Assembly (NCBI GenBank): GCA_903863375.1 | Contig: CAIPBT010000076.1 | Location: forward strand, 1-41,546 | DNA: 41,546 bases | Origin: an uncultured Ferrovum sp. | GTDB taxonomy: Bacteria > Pseudomonadota > Gammaproteobacteria > Burkholderiales > Ferrovaceae | Direction of reading: 5' to 3' | Part shown: positions 15,446-23,247 of the stretch, in pieces | Layout of the letters: each line of letters starts with the position of its first letter | How positions within the stretch are numbered: position 1 is the first letter of the stretch | Notes under the pieces: model-generated | Database searches by the model: none | What the model saw: only the letters and a program-made list of their open reading frames with translations | Told to the model about the DNA's origin: nothing | Position numbers and translations under genes: made by a program

Positions 15446-16534
15446 ATGGCTTTGTTGGAAATTCGCAACGTGGTTCGCCGTTTTGCCAGCTTCACGGCAG
15501 TCGATGGCGTGAGCCTGTCCATTGAGGTCGGTGAATTTTTCACCCTGCTCGGGCCGTCCGGCTGCGGCAAGACCACGCTGCTGCGCATGATTGCCGGCTT
15601 TGATGCCCCGGACGAGGGGGACCTGTTGCTCGACGGCCAGTCGCTGCGCGGCATCCCGCCGGAACAACGGCCCATCCACACGGTGTTCCAAAGCTACGCG
15701 CTGTTTCCGCATCTGACAGTGGCAGAGAACGTGGCGTTTCCGTTGCGCATGGCCAAGGTCGTTCCGGACGAGATCCGTCGTCGGGTACAGGAGGCCTTGG
15801 CATCGGTGCACTTGCTGGAAAAGCAGAAGCATCTGCCGCACGAGCTGTCTGGTGGCCAGAAGCAGCGGGTGGCCTTGGCCCGTGGCCTGGTCAACCGGCC
15901 CCGCCTGCTGTTGCTCGACGAGCCGCTCGGCGCGCTTGACGCAAAGCTGCGCGAAGACATGCAGATGGAACTGATCAATCTGCAGAAGACCGTCGGCGTG
16001 ACCTTCATTTTCGTCACCCACTCGCAGGCCGAGGCACTGGCCCTATCCCACCGCATTGCCGTGATGAACCAGGGGCGGGTGGAGCAGCTGGACGAGCCCT
16101 CCCGGCTGTACGGTTTTCCGCGCAACCGGTTCGTGGCCGACTTCATCGGCAAGATCAACATGCTCGACGCCACCGTCACCGCGGTGGCTGCCGACCGCTT
16201 GCTGCTCGAGGTGGCCGGTGTCGGGGCGGTGTCGGCGCCCCTGAAGGCAGGTGTCCAGTCAGGCCAGACCGGCGTCTTCGCCGTGCGGCCCGAGCAGGTG
16301 CAGCTGCTGGCCGAGCACGCCGACGCACCGGCGGCCGCGAATGAGGTGCGGGGGCGCATTCTCGATTTTCTCTACATCGGCGATGTCACCACCTATCTGG
16401 TGCAATTGTCGGATGGCACCCGGCTCGAAGCCTTGCTGCCGAACAGCGCCCCGGGACGCGCCAAGTTTTTCGAGGCAGGCGATCCGGTCATCTTGCGTTG
16501 GTCGGCCGAGGTGGGAGTGTTTCTGCATGAGTAA
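15446..16534 (+). CDS. potA: Spermidine/putrescine ABC transporter ATP-binding protein PotA
   Basis: 362-residue ATPase of a polyamine importer. Walker A is GPSGCGKTT (36-44); the Q-loop is in HTVFQSYALFPH; signature LSGGQKQRVALARGL, Walker B LLLLDEPLGALDAKLR and switch histidine in FVTHSQAEA follow. After about residue 240 a C-terminal TOBE-type regulatory domain begins (MLDATVTAV onward), as in PotA. The frame is open from 15314, but ATG 15446 matches the family N-terminus ALLEIRNVVRRF. No obvious ribosome site precedes it. Its end overlaps potB by 8 bp, showing tight coupling in potABCD. Confidence 0.95.
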   Translation: MALLEIRNVVRRFASFTAVDGVSLSIEVGEFFTLLGPSGCGKTTLLRMIAGFDAPDEGDLLLDGQSLRGIPPEQRPIHTVFQSYALFPHLTVAENVAFPLRMAKVVPDEIRRRVQEALASVHLLEKQKHLPHELSGGQKQRVALARGLVNRPRLLLLDEPLGALDAKLREDMQMELINLQKTVGVTFIFVTHSQAEALALSHRIAVMNQGRVEQLDEPSRLYGFPRNRFVADFIGKINMLDATVTAVAADRLLLEVAGVGAVSAPLKAGVQSGQTGVFAVRPEQVQLLAEHADAPAAANEVRGRILDFLYIGDVTTYLVQLSDGTRLEALLPNSAPGRAKFFEAGDPVILRWSAEVGVFLHE

Positions 16535-17429
16535 GCTGGCCCCGGCCACCATCACCCGCTGGGTGGTGTCGGGGCCGCCGACCCTGTTCATGCTGCTGTT
16601 TTTTCTGGCACCAAGCCTGATCATGGTGCTGGCGTCGTTCCGCTATCCCGGCGCGTTCGGCGGCCTGGCACCGGTCTTTGGGGGCGGGCGTCCGGGCGAA
16701 GACACCGGCCTGACACTGGAGAACTACCAGTTTTTTTTCAGTGACCTGCTCTACACCGAAATCTTCCTCAAGTCCCTGCTGATCGCGTTGATCAGCACGC
16801 TCGCGTGCATCCTGATGGCCTACCCGCTCGCGCTGCTGATTGCCCGCAGCCCGAAGCGCCATCGCGACCTGATGGTGCTGCTGGTGATCCTGCCGTTTGC
16901 CAGCAACTTCCTGATCCGTGTGTACGCCCTGATGATCCTGCTCGGCCCGCAGCAGGCGCTCGCCAGCACGATCAACGGTGTGCTCGCCGCCTTCGGCTGC
17001 GCTCCGGTCAGCCTGCTTTTTTCGACGTTTGCCGTGGTGGTGGGCATGGTTTATGTGCACCTGCCGTTCATGGTGTTGCCGCTCTACACCAATCTGGAAA
17101 AGCATGATCCCACCCTGCTCGATGCCGCGCAGGATCTGGGAGCCAGCGCCTGGTCGCGGTTCTGGCGGGTGACCTTTCCCTTGTCCTTGCCCGGCATTTT
17201 TTCCGGGTCGGCGCTGGTGTTCATTCCGGTGCTTGGCATGTTTGCGATTCCCGACCTGCTGGGGGGAACGCGCGACATCCTGATCGGCAACCTGATCAAA
17301 GACCAGTTTCTGGGCACCCGGGACTGGCCCTTCGGCAGCATGCTGTCGATCATGCTGACCGTGGTGGTGCTGGCGCTGGCGGGACTGGCAGCCCGGCTGG
17401 GTCAGCGTAAACGCGACGGGGGAAATTGA
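16527..17429 (+). CDS. potB: Spermidine/putrescine ABC transporter permease PotB
   Basis: 300-residue inner-membrane permease with six hydrophobic helices of the MetI-like fold. The coupling helix region is DAAQDLGASAWSRFWRVTFPLSLPG, the EAA motif that contacts PotA. ATG 16527 lies inside the last codons of potA (8-bp overlap). A run of eight T (16731-16738) encodes part of NYQFFFSDLL. It is longer than PotC by about 40 residues because of an extended first periplasmic loop (FRYPGAFGG to about residue 65), as is usual for PotB. Confidence 0.95.
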   Translation: MSKLAPATITRWVVSGPPTLFMLLFFLAPSLIMVLASFRYPGAFGGLAPVFGGGRPGEDTGLTLENYQFFFSDLLYTEIFLKSLLIALISTLACILMAYPLALLIARSPKRHRDLMVLLVILPFASNFLIRVYALMILLGPQQALASTINGVLAAFGCAPVSLLFSTFAVVVGMVYVHLPFMVLPLYTNLEKHDPTLLDAAQDLGASAWSRFWRVTFPLSLPGIFSGSALVFIPVLGMFAIPDLLGGTRDILIGNLIKDQFLGTRDWPFGSMLSIMLTVVVLALAGLAARLGQRKRDGGN

Positions 17430-17431
17430 GC

Positions 17432-18208
17432 ATGCGCCGCAGCGCCGTGTTGTGGAGTGTTTCTCTGGCGGTGTATGCCTTCCTCTATCTGCCCCTGGTG
17501 GTGGTGGTGGTGTACTCCTTCAATGATTCCCGGCTGAATGCCGAGTGGGTCGGGTTTACCCTGCACTGGTACCGCGTGCTGTTCAGCGACGACGAGATGC
17601 TCGGCGCCGGGGCGAATTCGCTGTTGATCGCCTTTGTCTCGGCCACCTTTGCCACGCTGCTCGGCACCATGGCGGGCATCGCGATGCACCGCTTCCGCCT
17701 GCGGGCCCTGCCGCTGTTGGTCATCACGCCAGTGGCCATGCCGGAAATCCTGCTCGGCGTGTCGCTGTTGATCTTTTTCGTGCAGGTGCTGAATTTCACC
17801 CTTGGGCTGTTCTCGGTGCTGATTGCGCACATCACCTTCTGCGTCGGGTTTGTTGCCATTGTGGTGCGCGCCCGTCTGGCCGGCATGGACGAAAGCATTT
17901 TCGAGGCCGCGCGCGATCTGGGCGCCACACCCTGGCAAACCTTCCGGCGGGTCACCTTTCCGCTGATCCTGCCCGGCGTGATCGCTGGCGCGCTGATGGC
18001 CTTCACGCTGTCGATCGACGATTTCGTGATCACCTTTTTCACCGCTGGCGTGGGCGTGCACACGCTGCCCTTGCAGATCTACTCCATGATCAAGATCGCC
18101 GTCACGCCTGAGGTGAACGCGGTATCCACCCTGCTGATGACCCTCACCCTGGGCCTGATCATCCTGGCCTCGCGCTTCGCGCCGGATGCGCTGAAGGGGG
18201 CGGCATGA
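17432..18208 (+). CDS. potC: Spermidine/putrescine ABC transporter permease PotC
   Basis: 258-residue partner permease of PotB, with six hydrophobic helices. Family marks are YLPLVVVVVYSFNDSR near the start, the EAA loop EAARDLGATPWQTFRRVTFPLILPG and TLSIDDFVITFFTAG. I use ATG 17432, with GGGGGA eight bases upstream; a TTG at 17426 is in frame but only two bases from that site. It follows potB by 2 bp and its TGA overlaps the potD ATG (ATGA). Confidence 0.95.
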   Translation: MRRSAVLWSVSLAVYAFLYLPLVVVVVYSFNDSRLNAEWVGFTLHWYRVLFSDDEMLGAGANSLLIAFVSATFATLLGTMAGIAMHRFRLRALPLLVITPVAMPEILLGVSLLIFFVQVLNFTLGLFSVLIAHITFCVGFVAIVVRARLAGMDESIFEAARDLGATPWQTFRRVTFPLILPGVIAGALMAFTLSIDDFVITFFTAGVGVHTLPLQIYSMIKIAVTPEVNAVSTLLMTLTLGLIILASRFAPDALKGAA

Positions 18209-19347
18209 TGGCAGCCATCCAGGCCATGGCCCGGAGGCGCCCACCCGGCAGGCATGTTGCCGGCTGGCCGCAGCGCGTGGTCGGATGCCTGCTGGTGCTG
18301 CTGGTGCTGTCGGCCGGTCTGGTGGCGCCACCAGCCAACGCGGCCAACGTGCTGCGCCTGTTCAACTGGAACAATTACATCTCGCAATCCACCCTCGACC
18401 GTTTCGAGGCGCAGTGCCACTGCAAGGTGGAGCAGGACTACTACTCCGACAACGAGGAAATGCTGGCCAAGCTGGCTGCTGGGGCTACCGGGTACGACAT
18501 CCTGGTGCCGACCGGCAATGCAGTTGAAACCCTGATCCGCCAGGATGCCCTGCGGCCGCTCGACCGCAGTCGGCTGCCGCACTTCGGCAACCTCAATCCG
18601 GCTTTTCTGGGCGGCTTTTATGATCCTGCCAACCGCTACGCCGTGCCCTATGCCTACACCATCACCTTGCTGGGCTACAACCGCACGCGACTCGATGCGC
18701 TGGGATTGCCGCACGACACGTGGGGGCTGCTGTTTGAGCCGAAGTATCTCGAGAAGCTGAAAGGACGGGTGACCGTGCTCGACAGTCCGCGCGAACTGAT
18801 GGCCGCTGCCTTGCGTTACCTGGGGTACAGCGTCAACGACACCGACGAAGCGCACTGGGCGCGTGCCCGCGACCTGATCATCCGCGCCAAGCCGTATTGG
18901 GCATCCTTCAGCAATTCCAGCTACATCAAGGAACTGACGGTAGGCAACATCTGGCTGGCGCACGGCTATTCGAACGACATGTACGTCGCGGCACAAGACG
19001 CCGAAAAGGCCGGACGGGCCTTCACGGTGGCGTTCTCGACGCCAAAGGAAGGGGCGGTGCTTGCCCTCGACAACATGGTGCTGCACCGTTCCGGTCCGCG
19101 CCCGGACCTGGCACAGGCCTTCATGGACTTCATGCTGGACGGACAGAACTCGGCTGAGCTGACCAACCTGATCGGATCAGGCAACCCCAATCAGGCGGCC
19201 ATGCCGTATATCCGCCCGGCGATTGCCAGCAACAAGGCGGTGTTTCCCGACGCCGAGGGGGTACGACAGCTGGAGATGCTGCGCGACCTGGATCGGCGTC
19301 AGCGGCGTGTACTCAACCGCATGTGGGTGGAAATCAAGCTGCGCTGA
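18205..19347 (+). CDS. potD: Polyamine ABC transporter periplasmic substrate-binding protein PotD-like
   Basis: 380-residue periplasmic binding protein for spermidine or putrescine. A long N-terminal segment with a basic start and a hydrophobic core (about 24-41) ends ANA-AN, followed by VLRLFNWNNYISQSTLDRFE, the hallmark opening of PotD/PotF. YDILVPTGNAVE and PYAYTITLLGYNR are further matches. Two adjacent in-frame ATGs (18205 and 18208) both fit the AAGGGGG site upstream. It ends a potA-B-C-D operon. Its last 14 bp overlap the convergent ohrR gene (19334-19347), so the two transcripts must run into each other. Which polyamine is bound is not evident. Confidence 0.93.
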   Translation: MMAAIQAMARRRPPGRHVAGWPQRVVGCLLVLLVLSAGLVAPPANAANVLRLFNWNNYISQSTLDRFEAQCHCKVEQDYYSDNEEMLAKLAAGATGYDILVPTGNAVETLIRQDALRPLDRSRLPHFGNLNPAFLGGFYDPANRYAVPYAYTITLLGYNRTRLDALGLPHDTWGLLFEPKYLEKLKGRVTVLDSPRELMAAALRYLGYSVNDTDEAHWARARDLIIRAKPYWASFSNSSYIKELTVGNIWLAHGYSNDMYVAAQDAEKAGRAFTVAFSTPKEGAVLALDNMVLHRSGPRPDLAQAFMDFMLDGQNSAELTNLIGSGNPNQAAMPYIRPAIASNKAVFPDAEGVRQLEMLRDLDRRQRRVLNRMWVEIKLR

Positions 19348-19816
19348 AGCTCTCTTCCGTCTCATGTTCGGCCAGCGCTGCCGTCAGCGCGCGCAGCTGC
19401 AGGCGCAAGGCTGAGGCGTCTGCGGGCGACAGCGTGGTACGGCAGACGATCTGGTCTTTTACGCGCAGGGCCCGGCTGCGCAGCGCATAACCGGCCGGTG
19501 ACAGGGAAATGCGCACTACCCGCTCATCGCGATGGTCGCGCTGGCGCGTCACCAGTTCCAGCGCCTCCAGGCGCTTGACCAGCGGCGTCAGGGCGGCGGC
19601 GTCCAGCTCCAGGCGGCGGGCAATCTCGCCGACCGGCACAGCGTCGTTCTCCCACAACACCACCATCACCAGATATTGCGGGTACGTGATGCCTAGCTCG
19701 TTCAGCAGCGGACGGTAGGCCCGGGTGATGGCATGGGTAGCGGCGTACAGCGCAAAGCACAGCTGGTTGTCGAGGTTCAGGTTCGAGTAGTCGATACACT
19801 GGTTCTCTTTTGTCAT
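19334..19816 (-). CDS. ohrR: MarR-family organic peroxide sensor, OhrR type
   Basis: 160-residue winged-helix regulator. The segment LDNQLCFALYAATHAITRAY then LLNELGITYPQYLVMVVLWE is the OhrR signature. Cys20 and Cys125 are 105 residues apart, as are Cys22 and Cys127 of the two-cysteine Xanthomonas OhrR, and Tyr34 and Tyr45 match its conserved tyrosines. It should repress until organic hydroperoxides oxidise Cys20. The DNA-recognition region is GEIARRLELDAAALTPLVKRLEAL with wing DHRDERVVRISL. ATG 19816 has GGAGG about seven bases upstream; the frame is open to 19912 but that extension looks unconserved. The usual partner gene ohr is not adjacent. It is divergent from the gamma-carbonic anhydrase gene and convergent with potD. 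Confidence 0.88.
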   Translation of the reverse strand: MTKENQCIDYSNLNLDNQLCFALYAATHAITRAYRPLLNELGITYPQYLVMVVLWENDAVPVGEIARRLELDAAALTPLVKRLEALELVTRQRDHRDERVVRISLSPAGYALRSRALRVKDQIVCRTTLSPADASALRLQLRALTAALAEHETEESFSAA

Positions 19817-19888
19817 CGCGCAACCTCCAGGACACGGATCAGGACGAAGGCGACGACATGTCCCTCTGCATCCTGGGTGGGCCGGAGG

Positions 19889-19904
19889 GGTTAAAGCATT
19901 AACC
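19889..19904. promoter_or_regulatory. Inverted repeat upstream of ohrR, candidate operator
   Basis: GGTTAA-AGCA-TTAACC is a 16-bp perfect dyad about 75 bp before the ohrR start, in the 251-bp divergent gap. Upstream on the minus strand TTGCCA and CAATAT sit 18 bp apart as a possible promoter. MarR-family proteins bind such AT-centred dyads, so OhrR autoregulation is plausible, but the sequence is not the published ohr operator. Confidence 0.4.
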
Positions 19905-20019
19905 TCCGCCATCCGATATTGCTATTGTCTTGAAAATGTTGGCAATCGCCTAGTGAATCCGGCATGTTTTTACGCTTCCTTGCGATTGTTGCGGCGCGGC
20001 AAACGTAGAAGACGGATGT

Positions 20020-20025
20020 TATGAT
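20020..20025 (+). promoter_or_regulatory. Possible -10 element for the gamma-carbonic anhydrase cluster
   Basis: TATGAT lies 42 bp before the chosen start of the carbonic anhydrase gene. No -35 matching the consensus is visible at 16-18 bp. It is the only -10-like hexamer in a good position in this gap. Confidence 0.3.
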
Positions 20026-20067
20026 CTGATGACGATCAAGTCGCAGGGCGCGGGGAGTGCTCGGAAA

Positions 20068-20604
20068 ATGATTTATGACCTGGAAACCTGGCGTCCCACC
20101 TTTGCCGGCGACTACTTTGTGGCCGACTCGGCCGCGGTGATCGGGCAGGTCAATGCCGGTGCCGACGTGAGTGTCTGGTTCAACGCCGTGATCCGCGGTG
20201 ACAACGACATGATCCGCCTGGGGAATCGGGTAAACATCCAGGATGGGGCGGTGCTGCATAACGATCCTGGCTATCCGCTCAATCTCGACGACGGGGTCAG
20301 CGTGGGGCACCTCGCCGTGCTGCACGGTTGCACGGTTGGGGCCAATACCCTGATCGGCATGAAATCGGTGGTATTGAACGGCGCCGTGATCGGTCGCGAC
20401 TGTCTGATTGGAGCCGGCAGCATGGTCACGGGCAACAAGGTGATTCCCGATGGCATGCTGGTGATGGGAGCACCGGCCCGGGTGGTACGCGCCCTGACCG
20501 ATGCCGAAATTGCCGAGGTGCGCCGCGTGACCGAGTCTTATGTGCAACGGGCCCGTCGTTATCGCGCCCACCTGACGGCCTCGGTCCTGCCCGCCTACCG
20601 ATGA
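20068..20604 (+). CDS. Gamma-carbonic anhydrase family protein (left-handed beta-helix)
   Basis: 178-residue protein of the gamma-carbonic anhydrase/YrdA family. Hexapeptide repeats fill residues 30-140, for example VIGQVNAGADVSVWFNAVIRGD, then VNIQDGAVLH and GAPARVVRALTD. The three zinc ligands are present as His64, His81 and His86 (VGHLAVLHGC). The fold assembles as a trimer with metal sites between subunits; many family members have weak or no measured CO2 hydration activity, so the function is open. I chose ATG 20068 (IYDLETWRPTF) with GGGGAG ten bases upstream; the frame begins at 20029. Its TGA overlaps the next ATG (20601-20604). Confidence 0.93.
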   Translation: MIYDLETWRPTFAGDYFVADSAAVIGQVNAGADVSVWFNAVIRGDNDMIRLGNRVNIQDGAVLHNDPGYPLNLDDGVSVGHLAVLHGCTVGANTLIGMKSVVLNGAVIGRDCLIGAGSMVTGNKVIPDGMLVMGAPARVVRALTDAEIAEVRRVTESYVQRARRYRAHLTASVLPAYR

Positions 20605-21776
20605 CCTTGCCTGCGCCGCCGGGCCCGGCGCGGCGCCTGGCCAGTCCGGCGCCGGAGCGGGCGCGACCGGAGCGGCGCGCCCGGCCCAGGCTGCCGCCGG
20701 TGCGACCGATCGCCTTCCTGCTGCTGTTATGGCTGATCCACGCATTCATGATCGTCTACGTCAGCCTGGCACCGTTCGGGCCCTGGGAGCCTTGGGGCAG
20801 CCTGCAATGGCGCTTTCTGTTCGCGCCCCTGCCGCGCCACATCACCCCGTTCGACCTGCTGATCAATGTGCTGGCCTATCTGCCTTTGGGCTGGCTGGCG
20901 GCGGCCGCGGCAGCGCGGCGGTGCTCCGGCGGCCGGGCTGTGCTGTTTGCCACCGTGCTGGCCGCCGTTCTCAGTCTTGTCATGGAGTCGTTGCAGGTCT
21001 TGCTGCCACCGCGCATTCCCTCCAATGTCGACCTGGTGACCAACACGCTCGGCGCGTTGCTGGGCGCCTTGCCCTGGCGCCGGCCTGCTATTACCCGTCA
21101 CGTCCTGCAAGCGCTGGAGCGCTGGCGCGACGGCTGGCTTGCCCCCGGCTGGGAGCCTGAATTCGGGCTGCTGCTGGTGTTGCTGTGGTGCGCCTGCCAG
21201 CTGAATCCCTCGATTCCGTTTCTCGGGGCAGGGGTCTTGCGCAATCCCGATATGCTGGCCTGGTCCGACCTGCGTCCCGATCCGGCGGACTGGGGGCTGC
21301 AGGCGCTGGCCGCTGGTCTCGGCCTGTGTGGCCTGGGCCTGTTTCTGGCCTGCCTGGTCTTGCCGCGCCGCTCGGCACCGCTGCTCACCCTGGTGCTGTT
21401 GCTGCTGGTGATGGCCGCCAAGGCCACGGCGGCCGAATGGCTGCTCAAGCCGGTACTGGCCAATGACTGGTTCGGCAGTGCCACGCTGGCAGGGCTGGCC
21501 AGCGGCGCCGTGCTGCTGGTGCTTACCCGGCGCCTACGGCTGCGTGCCCGCGCCATCACTGCCGGTGTCTGCCTGCTGGCGGGGGGGCTGCTGGCCAAGC
21601 TAGGCGGTCATTACCTGGCGTTGTGGGAGATGCGCAGCCTGTTCGGCTGGAATTTCGGTCAGCTGCGCAGTTTTACCGGCCTGACGGTCTGGCTGAACGA
21701 GATCTGGCCGCTGCTGGCGGTGCTGTTCCTCGCATTGTGGTGGCCCCGGGCGCCTCAGGTATCATCGACAGACTGA
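20601..21776 (+). CDS. VanZ-domain polytopic membrane protein
   Basis: 391-residue inner-membrane protein. The first about 180 residues hold a VanZ-like domain: about four helices with ITPFDLLINVLAYLPLG and ESLQVLLPPRIPSNVDLVTNTLGALLGA, the family's Glu/Gln and Asn motif. The rest adds about six more hydrophobic helices, so the protein is roughly twice the length of a minimal VanZ. VanZ itself gives low-level teicoplanin resistance in Gram-positives by an unknown route; in proteobacteria the role is unknown, so no resistance is implied. A Pro/Arg-rich N-terminus (about 1-35) precedes the first helix. ATG 20601 overlaps the previous stop and lacks its own ribosome site, so coupled translation is likely. 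Confidence 0.85.
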   Translation: MTLPAPPGPARRLASPAPERARPERRARPRLPPVRPIAFLLLLWLIHAFMIVYVSLAPFGPWEPWGSLQWRFLFAPLPRHITPFDLLINVLAYLPLGWLAAAAAARRCSGGRAVLFATVLAAVLSLVMESLQVLLPPRIPSNVDLVTNTLGALLGALPWRRPAITRHVLQALERWRDGWLAPGWEPEFGLLLVLLWCACQLNPSIPFLGAGVLRNPDMLAWSDLRPDPADWGLQALAAGLGLCGLGLFLACLVLPRRSAPLLTLVLLLLVMAAKATAAEWLLKPVLANDWFGSATLAGLASGAVLLVLTRRLRLRARAITAGVCLLAGGLLAKLGGHYLALWEMRSLFGWNFGQLRSFTGLTVWLNEIWPLLAVLFLALWWPRAPQVSSTD

Positions 21777-21830
21777 TGCACGATTGACTGACCGCAGGAT
21801 GACCGCACGATGCGCCATGGGCCGCTTCCG

Positions 21831-22148
21831 ATGAACGACACGCCGTACTTCCGTCATCACGTCTTTTTCTGCAGCAACCAGCGCGCCAACGGCGAGGCTT
21901 GCTGCCAGGACCATGGCGCCGCCGAGCTGCGCGCCTATGCCAAGGATCGCGTCAAGGCGCTCGGCCTGAGCGGTGCCGGCAAGGTCCGCATCAATCAGGC
22001 TGGTTGCCTCGACCGTTGCGATCAGGGACCGGTGCTGGTGGTTTACCCGGAAGGCATCTGGTACACCTATGTCGATCGGGAAGACATCGACGAAATCATC
22101 CAGTCGCACCTGGTCGAAGGGCAGCCGGTGGCACGGCTGCAGGTGTAA
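21831..22148 (+). CDS. Small thioredoxin-like [2Fe-2S] ferredoxin
   Basis: 105-residue soluble protein with the four-cysteine pattern of thioredoxin-like [2Fe-2S] ferredoxins: Cys14 in HHVFFCSNQR, Cys24/Cys25 in GEACC, Cys59 and Cys63 in GCLDRCDQGP. GIWYTYVDREDIDEI near the C-terminus is typical of this group. It should carry one electron for an unknown partner. I place the start at ATG 21831 by family length; ATG 21810 in the same frame would add seven residues. It follows the VanZ-domain gene by 54 bp and precedes the hydrolase by 5 bp. The hemJ gene two positions downstream makes a redox link worth considering, but nothing in the sequence proves it. Confidence 0.9.
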   Translation: MNDTPYFRHHVFFCSNQRANGEACCQDHGAAELRAYAKDRVKALGLSGAGKVRINQAGCLDRCDQGPVLVVYPEGIWYTYVDREDIDEIIQSHLVEGQPVARLQV

Positions 22149-22153
22149 GCCGG

Positions 22154-22813
22154 ATGGCGCGGACAACCGAATACGTCGAAGGCCCGGCCGGTCGTCTCCA
22201 GGTGGTGGCTGACCAGCCAGACAGGACCCTGCAGGGGCTGGCGCTGGTGGCGCACCCCCATCCGCTGCTGGGGGGTACGCTGGACAACAAGGTCACCCAG
22301 ACCCTGGCGCGCGCCTGCAACGATGCCGGCCTGCTGGCCTGGCGGCCCAATTTCCGCGGGGTGGGCGAGAGTGCCGGGGTGCACGACGCCGGTACCGGCG
22401 AGACCGACGACCTGCTGCTGCTGGCGCATACCCTGCGCGCCCGTCACCCGGGACTGCCCTTGTTCCTGGCAGGATTCTCCTTTGGCGCCTTCGTGCAGGC
22501 GCGGGTTGCCGCCCGGCTCGCCGCCACCGACACCGCAGCGGCACCGGCCCGCCTGATGCTGGTGGGAACGGCGGTGCAGCGCTTCGATGTGCCGCCGGTA
22601 CCTGCCGACAGCCTGCTGATCCATGGCGAGCTGGATGATGTCATTCCGCTGTCCGTCCTGCTGGACTGGGCCCGGCCGCAGGACCTGCCGCTGCTGGTGG
22701 TGCCGGGTGCCGATCATTTCTTTCACCGCCGCCTGCACCTGATCCGTCAGGCCGTGGCGGCCGCCGTCCGTGATACCCTGCGCGACCGCTCCACCACCCC
22801 CCAGGACCCCTGA
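22154..22813 (+). CDS. Alpha/beta hydrolase
   Basis: 219-residue single-domain alpha/beta hydrolase of the small family found next to ferredoxin-like genes in beta- and gammaproteobacteria. HPHPLLGGTLDNKV (about 34-47) and PNFRGVGES form the oxyanion and turn region, GFSFGAF (107-113) carries the nucleophile Ser109, IHGELDDVIPL supplies the acid and GADHFFH the base. No signal peptide is seen, so it should be cytoplasmic. The substrate is unknown; homologues are often annotated as alpha/beta fold hydrolase or CocE/NonD-like. ATG 22154 is fixed by the family start; the stop overlaps the hemJ ATG by one base (TGATG). Confidence 0.88.
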   Translation: MARTTEYVEGPAGRLQVVADQPDRTLQGLALVAHPHPLLGGTLDNKVTQTLARACNDAGLLAWRPNFRGVGESAGVHDAGTGETDDLLLLAHTLRARHPGLPLFLAGFSFGAFVQARVAARLAATDTAAAPARLMLVGTAVQRFDVPPVPADSLLIHGELDDVIPLSVLLDWARPQDLPLLVVPGADHFFHRRLHLIRQAVAAAVRDTLRDRSTTPQDP

Positions 22814-23247
22814 TGCTCTGGATCAAGGCCTTCCACATCGTGTTCATTGCCAGCTGGTTTGCCGGCCTGTTCTATCTGCCGCGCCTGTTCGTCAATCTGG
22901 CGATGGTGCCGGCCGGGAGCGACGCCGAACTGGCGCGGCTGCTGCTGATGGCGCGCAAGCTGTACCGCTTCATGAGCATCCTGATGGTGCCGGCGCTGTT
23001 GCTCGGTCTCTACCTCTGGCTGGTGGTGGGCATCGGACGCGGCCCCGGCCCCGGCAATGGCTGGATGCACCTCAAACTGACCCTGGTGCTGGTGCTGCTC
23101 GGCTATCACCACCTGTGTGGCCGCCTGCTGCGCACCTTTGAAGCAGGCGCCAACCGCCGTGGACACGTCTGGTATCGCTGGTTCAACGAACTGCCGGTTC
23201 TGCTGATGATTGCCGTGGTGTGTCTGGTTGTGGTGAAGCCCTTCTGA
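22813..23247 (+). CDS. hemJ: Protoporphyrinogen IX oxidase HemJ-like membrane protein
   Basis: 144-residue integral membrane protein with four helices. The start LWIKAFHIVFIASWFAGLFYLPRLFVNLA is the hallmark of the HemJ (UPF0093) family, with conserved His8, Trp15, Tyr21 and Arg24, and WMHLKLTLVL plus YHHLCGRLLR hold the other conserved residues. HemJ converts protoporphyrinogen IX to protoporphyrin IX, the step before iron insertion, in bacteria that lack HemG and HemY. It overlaps the hydrolase stop by one base and its own stop overlaps the rlmL ATG by one base. CopD-like proteins are related in fold; the N-terminal motif favours HemJ. Confidence 0.88.
   Translation: MLWIKAFHIVFIASWFAGLFYLPRLFVNLAMVPAGSDAELARLLLMARKLYRFMSILMVPALLLGLYLWLVVGIGRGPGPGNGWMHLKLTLVLVLLGYHHLCGRLLRTFEAGANRRGHVWYRWFNELPVLLMIAVVCLVVVKPF

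Noticed and set aside
20601-21776. Glycopeptide resistance function for the VanZ-domain gene
   Set aside because: There is no van cluster, the cell is Gram-negative and the domain is widespread; resistance cannot be inferred.
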